Shown here piece after piece: positions 60,201-64,000 of a stretch of 64,000 bases of DNA; the stretch's first letter is position 1, and every line of letters begins with the position of its first letter. The stretch is from positions 10,497,202-10,561,201 of the forward strand of contig OX465111.1 in assembly GCA_949987565.1 (NCBI GenBank). Reading direction: 5' to 3'. This DNA comes from Luidia sarsii. Its lineage: Eukaryota > Echinodermata > Asteroidea > Paxillosida > Luidiidae. The notes below the pieces were generated by a model. It worked only from the letters and a program-made list of their open reading frames with translations. It was not told the origin of the DNA and did not search any database. The position numbers and the translations under genes were made by a program.

Positions 60201-62269
60201 TTCGGGCTTGTGATGGACTATTGTTGGCTCATAAAAATGTCAAATTAAGCGCACCTTTGGCTTGCAACCTCATCTTATAAGGCATGAGTTTTGTGGCATA
60301 AGCAGGTTTGGGTGCTTAAGGAGCTCAATGAATTAGAATCCATTAGTCTGCTATGATTGTTAGTATTGGAAGACTACCACATACAGTGGCTAGCCAACTG
60401 TGATCTAACACACCTCTGAAAGAGAGAAACCCTGATATAACTGGTTCCACCGGGCAGTGGAACAAAAGCGCAGGCCTAACCAATAAGGGCTAGCTCCAAC
60501 TAACCAGGACCAGATCCAACCTGATGAAACCAAATCTTGTGCTTCACTTAGGTTACCTAAATATAACAGTGGAGTGTATAACTGACATACATACATGTAT
60601 GTTTTCCAAGGTCAATTATGACAGATATTGATGGAATCAGAAACTGTTTTTTTCTTGACAAACTCAAAGTGAGTGAGTGGAGATGGTACCGGTACAACTC
60701 CTTGCCTTCTGTGCAAGTAGTTAACCACTTCATGCCGGGACCTCCGAATTTTGAGCTCCGTTGGTTTGACTGTGCGACAGGGCCCTCCAAATCCAAGCAC
60801 CACTATTGTCCGCAATTAAAACAAAGACTCTTTTCAGCTTAGAACAAAGCAATATGAAGCAGTACCCTTTGAATTCAAAGAATTGGTCTTTGTACTGATT
60901 CATATTGCTTTGTTCTAAGCTGAAAAGAGTCTAAGTTGTTTAAAATGTGGACAATAGTGGTGCCCAGATTTGCATAGTCAAGCCAACGGAGCTCCCATTT
61001 CGGAGGTCCCGGCGTGAAGTGGTTAAGGGAGAGGCAAAGTCATGTACTGTACTTACATGCAACCATAGGACAGCAGCCAGGAATGACAGGCCTTGACAGT
61101 AACCCACCTCTGAATCATACACTGAATATGCCTGTAAGAAATACACATAAACAAAGGATAGAACTCAAAGTCAGATGAGATCTCACCTTGTAAGATGTAA
61201 TGTAGTGTACAGTGCATTATTCAGCATCCACATGCACTTATCAATGACTGTAATTGGTCAATGCATGACTGCATAACAATCATAAAAAACTAAAAGTATC
61301 TTAAGACAGTTTTAACTGAACATTATTTTGTTTTAGTTTTTGCAAAATACTTTACTGAAATTCAATCAATAATCATTGCTCCGCCTTTTTGACTGCTGCA
61401 TATAAATATACTGTTTGATATAATTCTACTGGGTATGTGTTTATAATTTCAATTTCTCTGCCACATTCTTATGCTACTTTCATGTTGAAAACCTTTAAAA
61501 AAAAAGCTAAACCAAAAGGATCAAGACATCAGGTGGTACAAACTGTTCAAGTGAACTACAAAACTAAAATGACCCTTATTTGCAAAACTTAAACACATTC
61601 AGAAAGTTCCAGCAAGGATCAAAACACTGGGATGTACAAACTGTTCAACATTTCTGCTGAGACCACATGAAGATGGACATACCTTTCATTGTGTATATTT
61701 CTAAAAGATTTCCCAAAGCCTGACAACAAAATTTGACCCTTTTTTGCAAGACTCAAACAGAACGAAAGGTACAGGAGTCTGCCCTTCAGTTACGTAGTTC
61801 CTGCTAGGATAAAAACACTGGGATGTACAAACTGCTCAACTTTTCTGCTGAGACCACATGAAGATGGACATACCGGTATCTTTGTGTATATTTCTTTTAG
61901 CTTTACCAAAGTTTGACAACAAAATGTCTGCCATTTGGGTATAACAGGGGTATTTTTGAATAAGACATAAGGCTTTGCATGGTGGGTGAATCAATATAGG
62001 AAGGTTTGCGGTGACACCATGTATAAGGTCTCTTAAAGGAAGAGGTGTGGTTCTGAAAAGAACCTGAGTGGTAACTCAACGTTTCGACCAGTATGCTCTG
62101 GCCGTCATCAGGAGTCAATCGGCCCGGTCATGAGCCTTGCCAGCCTTGTACCCACCTTACTGATCTTATACATGGCATCCTGTCCTCCTTCGCTCTCATT
62201 CTGAAACTTCTCATGGGCCGTAAACGTCCGGGTGATGTCAGATAGAATGACTTGCTCTGCTGGCGAATT
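42025..62269 (-). CDS. RABGAP1: RABGAP1 (TBC domain Rab GTPase-activating protein 1), 3' half, 12 exons
   Basis: Exons in transcription order: 62,269-62,156; 61,131-61,057; 59,512-59,387; 58,110-57,967; 57,590-57,549; 56,010-55,882; 49,031-48,942; 48,027-47,917; 47,118-47,014; 44,965-44,810; 43,363-43,232; 42,210-42,025. They join to 469 residues plus stop and align from memory end-to-end with the last part of human RABGAP1/RABGAP1L. The TBC domain keeps both catalytic fingers: the arginine finger ILSDITR (I..D..R) and the glutamine finger GYCQG. It is followed by [20 protein letters not shown] and a long coiled coil ([18 protein letters not shown]). The protein stimulates GTP hydrolysis by Rab proteins in endosomal and mitotic trafficking. 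The N-terminal PTB and kinesin-like parts lie beyond 64,000. All eleven introns are phase 0. The separate RABGAP1 and RABGAP1L paralogues of vertebrates cannot be distinguished here. Confidence 0.93.
42236..42371. mobile_element. MITE family A, copy 2
   Basis: Contains CAAGACAATGAGCGATGCAC, a 13-bp hairpin CAACTTACGATGG/CCATCGTAAGTTG, and the terminal GCTTCGTGAAATCCAGCCC. It starts 26 bases upstream of the last RABGAP1 exon. Confidence 0.75.
43030..43112. mobile_element. Penelope-like 3' tail remnant
   Basis: Matches the element tail (GATTTTGGTCACTTTAGCCA, then GTAAGCAGTGTGCAACATG) without the palindromic core. Confidence 0.45.
43232..43363 (-). CDS. RABGAP1: RABGAP1 exon: C-terminal linker
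   Basis: 44 codons, acceptor TGCCAG and donor [14 protein letters not shown] corresponds to the CERC/CREFF cysteine pair of the human protein. Followed by an acidic EEEEPEPE stretch. Confidence 0.88.
44225..44622. mobile_element. MITE family C, copy 1
   Basis: The inverse of 59.77-60.07 kb. It shares CCTGTGAAAATTTTAGCTCA, GAGTCTCGAGAAA, CCATCTTCAAACTGTATAAG and the end ACCAATGTTGTGTAGGGGCT. An internal 43-bp duplication repeats TCTGTTTTTCGATCTTACCA. Confidence 0.75.
44810..44965 (-). CDS. RABGAP1: RABGAP1 exon: coiled coil
   Basis: 52 codons, acceptor ATCCAG and donor GTGAGA. Contains the highly conserved [20 protein letters not shown]. Confidence 0.95.
45143..45187. repeat. Direct repeat unit 1 (TAGACGGAG type)
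   Basis: TAGACGGAGTCCCAACAAGG then TATTCTGGTCTTCTCCCTCAG. Repeated at 45,504-45,547. Both are inside a RABGAP1 intron. Confidence 0.75.
45504..45547. repeat. Direct repeat unit 2 (TAGACGGAG type)
   Basis: Differs from unit 1 at three or four bases. Read on the minus strand both units encode LREKTRI(C/H)LVG(S/T)PS, which I did not recognise. Confidence 0.75.
45690..46065. repeat. Dispersed repeat D, uninterrupted copy
   Basis: Homologous to 56,742-57,280 in order: AGAAGACAGGGCAGGAACTA, TTACAACTTGG, TTGGGGTAGCC, CATAGACTGG, CATTGTTGATA, GGTAAAAGTTAC. It represents the site before the insertion seen in the other copy. Confidence 0.75.
46480..46982. mobile_element. TTAA-flanked transposon, copy 2 (left end degraded)
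   Basis: Matches 39.85-40.28 kb closely. It ends CGGAGCGAAGTGGTTAA, which gives TTAA at 46,979-46,982. The left terminal repeat was not recognised. Located 31 bases downstream of a RABGAP1 exon donor. Confidence 0.7.
47014..47118 (-). CDS. RABGAP1: RABGAP1 exon: coiled coil
   Basis: 35 codons ([20 protein letters not shown]...), acceptor CTGCAG and donor GTATGG. Confidence 0.92.
47917..48027 (-). CDS. RABGAP1: RABGAP1 exon: coiled coil
   Basis: 37 codons ([20 protein letters not shown]...), acceptor TTGATAG and donor GTAAGG. Confidence 0.92.
48236..48765. repeat. GCCACAGCC/CAAGCCTCAGG minisatellite in RABGAP1 intron
   Basis: About 18 units of roughly 30 bp, typically CAAGCCTCAGGCCCAGCCAC followed by AGCCCAAAC. 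The array is open in a plus frame for 175 codons (S-K-P-S-L-R-P type repeats) and also in minus frames. The unit length, a multiple of three, explains the open frames. Confidence 0.95.
48942..49031 (-). CDS. RABGAP1: RABGAP1 exon: start of coiled coil
   Basis: 30 codons ([20 protein letters not shown]...DPLERIE), acceptor AAACAG and donor GTCAGT. The intron separating it from the previous exon is 6.85 kb and contains the 5.4-kb transposon. Confidence 0.92.
49165..49520 (+). mobile_element. tRNA-derived SINE, copy 2 (permuted order)
   Basis: The body segment (GCATCCACTTTGTGTGATCC ... GGCAGTTAATGGTTGAATTG) comes first. The tRNA-like head follows at 49,378-49,453: GGGCTGGACAGCTCAGATGG, GGTTCAATTCC B box and closing CCAGTC. 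It ends in CAGTCAGTTTTTCCTTTC. The tRNA-like part has 7-bp acceptor-stem pairing but no T at the U-turn position of the anticodon loop. Confidence 0.7.
50113..50152. repeat. Left target duplication and terminal inverted repeat
   Basis: AGTATAC followed by the 33-bp terminal repeat ending ...GGAGGAACAGCT. Identical to the inverse at the right end. Confidence 0.92.
50153..52865. other. Transposon left half, no gene recognised
   Basis: Close to the left TIR is a CpG-rich stretch, then a plus-strand ATGG|GTGAGT (about 50,458) that looks like a short first exon with a donor. No convincing downstream partner was found. A decayed Penelope-like dimer lies at 51.42-51.54 kb. On the minus strand an AATAAA at about 52,142-52,147 could end the transposon gene's transcript. 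Confidence 0.4.
51420..51545. mobile_element. Decayed Penelope-like inverted dimer
   Basis: TTGCAAACTGCTTTCTGAGT, AAAATTACCAAAAGCAAATG and facing arms GGACCTTTCTCAAGGCAG / CTGCCTTTGAGAAA. No clear target duplication. Confidence 0.55.
52866..53872 (-). CDS. Transposon gene exon 3 (main coding exon)
   Basis: 1007 bases, open to the stop at 52,866-52,868. It starts as [20 protein letters not shown] and ends in a lysine/arginine-rich tail. Confidence 0.85.
52866..55221 (-). CDS. Transposon-borne gene, 409-residue protein of unknown function
   Basis: Three exons: 55,221-55,137; 54,531-54,394; 53,872-52,866, joined by phase-1 introns with GTAAGA and GTATGC donors and TTATAG and CTACAG acceptors; the frame is intact throughout. 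The N terminus (1-28) is very acidic. Residues 29-74 hold ATTSD repeats and a basic KQSKPRRH patch. The large exon has [14 protein letters not shown] (about 239-252) and [12 protein letters not shown] (about 292-303). Similar invertebrate proteins of unknown function exist as far as I recall. A YIAG...RGGL order also occurs near the C terminus of P/THAP9-type transposases, but no DDE catalytic triad or THAP domain was seen. It could be a reduced transposase, an accessory protein or a captured gene. Confidence 0.75.
53991..54283. mobile_element. CTAGCCCG-type MITE, copy 2, nested in the transposon
   Basis: The inverse of the 23.1 kb copy. It lies wholly within intron 2 of the transposon gene, so it does not break the coding frame. 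Confidence 0.75.
54394..54531 (-). CDS. Transposon gene exon 2
   Basis: 138 bases, phase 1 to phase 1. It contains a 15-bp tandem repeat (54,456-54,508, about 3.5 copies) encoding ATTSD. Confidence 0.7.
55137..55221 (-). CDS. Transposon gene exon 1
   Basis: 85 bases from ATG ([20 protein letters not shown]...) to donor GTAAGA. The start lies 313 bases inside the right TIR, and the surrounding DNA is CpG-rich. Confidence 0.75.
55534..55573. repeat. Right terminal inverted repeat and target duplication
   Basis: AGCTGTTCCTCCAGCTCGCC ... CCTCCTTG followed by AGTATAC. Confidence 0.92.
55574..55881. other. RABGAP1 intron remnant between transposon and exon
   Basis: No feature recognised. Confidence 0.5.
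55882..56010 (-). CDS. RABGAP1: RABGAP1 exon: end of TBC domain
   Basis: 43 codons ([20 protein letters not shown], then [15 protein letters not shown]), acceptor TTGCAG and donor GTATGT. Confidence 0.95.
56240..56320. repeat. TACATG-rich palindromic repeat
   Basis: Alternating GTACATGTAC words in a RABGAP1 intron. Confidence 0.75.
56742..57280. repeat. Dispersed repeat D, copy interrupted by an insertion
   Basis: Same family as 45,690-46,065, split by the Penelope-like dimer at 56,803-57,033. Confidence 0.75.
56790..57046. mobile_element. Penelope-like family 3 inverted dimer with 13-bp target duplication
   Basis: The insert is 56,803-57,033. Two inverted copies meet near CCTTCATCAGGCAACTGAAG, and each carries GTTAGCAGTT(C)C...CAACCGAAACGT and CAGCAACGAGACATC. 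Flanking ATTACAACTTGGA copies are at 56,790-56,802 and 57,034-57,046. The left arm is shorter. The uninterrupted paralogue at 45.8 kb reads TTACAACTTGG once. Confidence 0.85.
57549..57590 (-). CDS. RABGAP1: RABGAP1 micro-exon: TBC domain
   Basis: A 14-codon exon ([14 protein letters not shown]), acceptor CACCAG and donor GTAAGA. Equivalent to the GISVIFNVALGLLK segment of the human protein. Confidence 0.9.
57967..58110 (-). CDS. RABGAP1: RABGAP1 exon: TBC domain
   Basis: 48 codons ([20 protein letters not shown]...), acceptor TTGCAG and donor GTAGGT. Fifty-one bases of intron separate its acceptor from a transposon insertion at 58.16 kb. Confidence 0.95.
58150..58345. mobile_element. Penelope-like family 1 inverted dimer with 12-bp target duplication
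   Basis: The insert 58,162-58,333 has near-perfect arms of about 58 bp (CAAATCTTAAAATTTAGTGG ... CCACTAAATTTTAAGATTTG) meeting at AAAGGCTGCCTTTGAG. The right arm continues with the full tail to GTATATCAC. CAGTACAAATAC lies at 58,150-58,161 and 58,334-58,345. It is the best-preserved dimer in the window. Confidence 0.88.
58449..58581. mobile_element. MITE family A, copy 3
   Basis: Ends are inverted repeats: GATTTCACCAAACCCATCGT and AAGGCTTTGTGAAATCCAGC. The interior holds GAACAATGAACGATGCACAG. Confidence 0.8.
58631..58915. mobile_element. CTAGCCCG-type MITE, copy 3
   Basis: Same orientation as the 53.99 kb copy: ACCGGGCTAGTAAATCAAG, GGTCAAGTAAAACAAATTAT, TTTTACTAGACAATGACC. About 285 bp. Confidence 0.75.
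59025..59100 (-). mobile_element. Penelope-like end, family 2, copy 3
   Basis: On the minus strand, CAGAGTACACACTGCCCGAA then CCGTTGAGTTACTGGCTCC and AATGGTGTCACCACTAACC. Confidence 0.5.
59113..59222. repeat. 9-bp tandem repeat (TTTTGGTCA)
   Basis: About twelve imperfect copies of TTTTGG(T/A)CA, some changed to TTTTCATCA. Confidence 0.9.
59220..59358. mobile_element. MITE family A, copy 4 (inverse)
   Basis: TTTCACTAAGCCCTACGATG, GATGGATAACCCATCGTAAG, TGTGCATCGCTCATTGTCTT, GAGTTTTGTGAAATT. Thirty bases from the RABGAP1 exon at 59.39 kb. Confidence 0.75.
59387..59512 (-). CDS. RABGAP1: RABGAP1 exon: TBC domain
   Basis: 42 codons ([20 protein letters not shown]...), acceptor CATCAG and donor GTGAGG. 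Confidence 0.95.
59768..60075. mobile_element. MITE family C, copy 2
   Basis: Bounded by inverted repeats CTTAAAGCCCCTACACAA(T/C)A and TGTTGTGTAGGGGCTTTAAG. About 308 bp, no coding capacity. Confidence 0.8.
60721..61026. mobile_element. TTAA-flanked foldback element, copy 3 of the family
   Basis: Bounded by TTAA on both sides. The two halves are inverted copies of about 140 bp, from TTAACCACTTCATGCCGGGA to TCCCGGCGTGAAGTGGTTAA, meeting near CAATATGAAGCAGTACC. Each half matches the right end of the 39.5-40.28 kb element. It ends 31 bases before the RABGAP1 exon at 61,057. Confidence 0.88.
61057..61131 (-). CDS. RABGAP1: RABGAP1 exon: TBC domain, glutamine finger
   Basis: 25 codons ([20 protein letters not shown]...), acceptor TTACAG and donor GTAAGT. 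YCQ supplies the catalytic glutamine. Confidence 0.95.
61604..61925. repeat. Tandem duplication, period about 192 bp
   Basis: Shared words AACACTGGGATGTACAAACT, CTGCTGAGACCACATGAAGA and TTTGTGTATATTTCT recur at 192-bp spacing. The start (CCAGCAAGGATCAAAACACT) resembles the Penelope-like core. Confidence 0.7.
61990..62125 (-). mobile_element. Penelope-like end, family 2, copy 4, with hammerhead-like motif
   Basis: On the minus strand, CTCCTGATGACGGCCAGAGC then ATACTGGTCGAAACGTTGAG, GGTTCTTTTCAGAACCACAC and ATGGTGTCACCGCAAACC. CTGATGA, a 6-7 bp stem (GGCCAG/CTGGTC) and GAAAC are in the order of a hammerhead core, but a third stem and cleavage-site strand were not found. Confidence 0.6.
62156..62269 (-). 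CDS. RABGAP1: RABGAP1 exon: TBC domain, arginine finger
   Basis: 38 codons, acceptor ATGTAG and donor GTGGGT. Contains [16 protein letters not shown] and [11 protein letters not shown]; the I..D..R motif supplies the catalytic arginine. The preceding exon should encode the residues before NSPAEQ and was not found up to 64,000. Confidence 0.92.
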
Positions 62270-64000
62270 CTACATCCAAAAGGAAGAGACGGAAAACCAG
62301 TAGAGTTATGTGACTTGCTCCAATGCTCAGTAAACATACAGTTTGATTATTAAACGGCTAAACCTGCGCAATGTCAATATCAAAGTGTCACAGATGCAAA
62401 CGTATCCTAGACGGAGCTTTCTCATAGAGAGAATGACAAGGATGCAATGGCAGAAGATGGGTGAACAAAGGGAAAGTCAAGCAGTAAGGAAGGAATCAAA
62501 AGAGGCAGATAAAAAGGAAGGAAGCAACAGTACATGTACATGTACATCTGGATCCCCTCTCAGAATGATGAACATATAATTAAGCTGTGTTTCCTCTGTC
62601 CAGACTTATTTTGGTCAAAGTAACTGAGACGATAATTACTCTTTCCATTTTAAGTCCAGTGGAAACGGCCAAGTAAACTTTCCCCTTGGTTATTTTAACT
62701 GAACGGAATGGTTAATTTTACTGCCCCCAAAAAAGTGACCGGTGAAGTTTAACCTAGCTGATAAGTCCAGTGGGAATGTACCACTTGGTAAAACATGACT
62801 CGGTAAAAAGACACATCCATGTGAAAATGCACGTGAAAATTGCCTTGTATCAAATGACATTAAAAAGCACATACGGTAAATAGACATTATTCCAAACTAG
62901 AAAGGGAATTAAGTCATTTATCGATTAGTTTCCAGCCAAATATCTGAATAAAGGTCCTGCTGAGCAAACAATAGCATCTTGTTAGGAGTGATTGACATTA
63001 ATCGGGAATTCTTTGTGTAAAACTGGTTTCACTTAGCGAGATTGTTCATGCTGAGCCCATTATGAGTGATGTCATCTGTGATGTCATCAGTGATGTCATC
63101 TGTGAGACTGTGATGTCATCTGTGATGTCATCAGTGATGTCATCAGTGATGTACAGTAGATACATTGTACATGTACATGTACATGCATTACATACATACC
63201 GGTACATTACCGTACGTGTACAAACTGACATCTTCAACAATGTTGCCCAATAAGGAGACACCATGTTAGGCTGCTTCACGTGTCCATTGTCACTAGTCAT
63301 CTGTATGGCAATGCAAATTTGCTATCTTTCTGGGTACTCTACACCATTCACTCATGCTGTTGATCAAAATGCACTTGTAACGGTAGTGCAGCATCCCTGT
63401 TTACAAGTGGAGGATTCCATACTGCAACCAGCATCAATGGTGAGTTTCTCATGGGTAGGCTTTGCCTTGTACCATCCACTGCATATATCAGCACTGATCA
63501 GAATGGGCAAGGGTGCACTGACTGGACACACCGGCGCTTACAACTCAGTCAAACAACGGATAAATGCAATCGTGGTTTGTGCTTGAAGCTGGTATCCTAG
63601 CTGCACGACACAGGACCTAGCATCTTTCAATACAGGTAAAGTCTTCCTGCTTTGGTATTGAACAGTCATTGGAGTGAGTACGGACTCTGGCACCATAACT
63701 ATTATGGTCTGAGGAAAAGTTCACTGCCAATATATTGCATATGTACTGCTCCGTCTGACGTTTTTGTGGGCTCAGCTGCAATCTTAATGTGAACAGTTTA
63801 TGATTCATTGCTTATACATCACCCATTAACGTCTGAGTGAACAAACCTAATGTTGGCAGTTCAAGACAGTAGAGTCATTAGGAAGCCAAGAAATATGACA
63901 AGTTTATGACAGCTGACTGTATAGAATGGACCAAAATGGATATTGAACACAGTGCATTACCTCCATGGTCATCACATATTCTCATGTAATAATGTCATGT
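62270..64000. other. RABGAP1 intron, no exon found
   Basis: The exon expected upstream of 62,269 (encoding the segment equivalent to human VEKYRILITK) was not recognised, so it probably lies beyond 64,000. The region contains a TACATG tract and a 12-bp tandem repeat. Confidence 0.55.
63062..63155. repeat. 12-bp tandem repeat (GATGTCATC(T/A)GT)
   Basis: About seven copies of TGATGTCATCNG. Each contains TGATGTCA, one base from a cAMP-response-element core. Confidence 0.9.

Noticed and set aside
62070..62120. Complete hammerhead ribozyme
   Set aside because: A third stem and a cleavage-site strand complementary to the 5' arm could not be found, so only a hammerhead-like module is claimed.
63617..63808. 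Upstream RABGAP1 exon
   Set aside because: The minus frame shows no resemblance to the region expected before NSPAEQ (VEKYR.LITK) and no suitable splice sites.
1..64000. CRISPR arrays, operons, bacterial origins
   Set aside because: The window is intron-bearing animal DNA. Its tandem arrays lack the repeat-spacer pattern.

Overview
The window is eukaryotic nuclear DNA from an animal, most likely a marine invertebrate deuterostome such as an echinoderm; the class is a guess. Evidence: spliced genes with GT-AG introns, orthologues of animal genes (RABGAP1, the SLO2/KCNT potassium channel, a four-pass CD20-like protein), many young and old transposable elements, and a strong excess of self-complementary TACATGTA/GTACATGTAC and TAGGCCTA words. 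There are no operons and no bacterial features. All host genes that could be recognised lie on the minus strand; none was recognised on the plus strand.

Layout. 1-23.9 kb: intergenic or intronic DNA rich in repeats (LINE remnants at 1-525 and 8.0-8.3 kb, Penelope-like element ends, MITEs, SINEs, minisatellites). 23,904-23,998: first coding exon of a SLO2/KCNT sodium-activated potassium channel on the minus strand; its other exons were not found and should lie below position 1, so the first 23.9 kb is probably its first intron. 27.0-33.0 kb: a complete six-exon minus-strand gene for a 334-residue four-transmembrane protein resembling the MS4A/CD20 family, including one GC-AG intron and an intronic tandem duplication. 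33.36-34.64 kb: a Penelope-like retroelement copy with an open GIY-YIG endonuclease reading frame. 34.6-42.0 kb: intergenic, with a TTAA-flanked transposon at 39.5 kb. 42.0-62.3 kb: twelve 3' exons of RABGAP1 (minus strand) encoding the TBC Rab-GAP catalytic core and the C-terminal coiled coil through to the stop codon; the 5' half of the gene lies beyond 64,000.

The most striking object is inside the largest RABGAP1 intron: 50,120-55,566 is bounded by perfect 33-bp terminal inverted repeats and a 7-bp target duplication (AGTATAC), and it carries its own intact three-exon gene for a 409-residue protein of unassigned function. This looks like a recently inserted DNA transposon.

A second theme is a series of short insertions made of two inverted, head-to-head copies of Penelope-like element 3' ends. 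Several are flanked by clear 9-14 bp target duplications (4.5, 15.7, 39.5, 56.8 and 58.2 kb). One interrupts an older repeat whose uninterrupted paralogue is also in the window.

Exon boundaries were read by eye from splice consensus, reading frame and remembered family sequence. No alignment or search was run.
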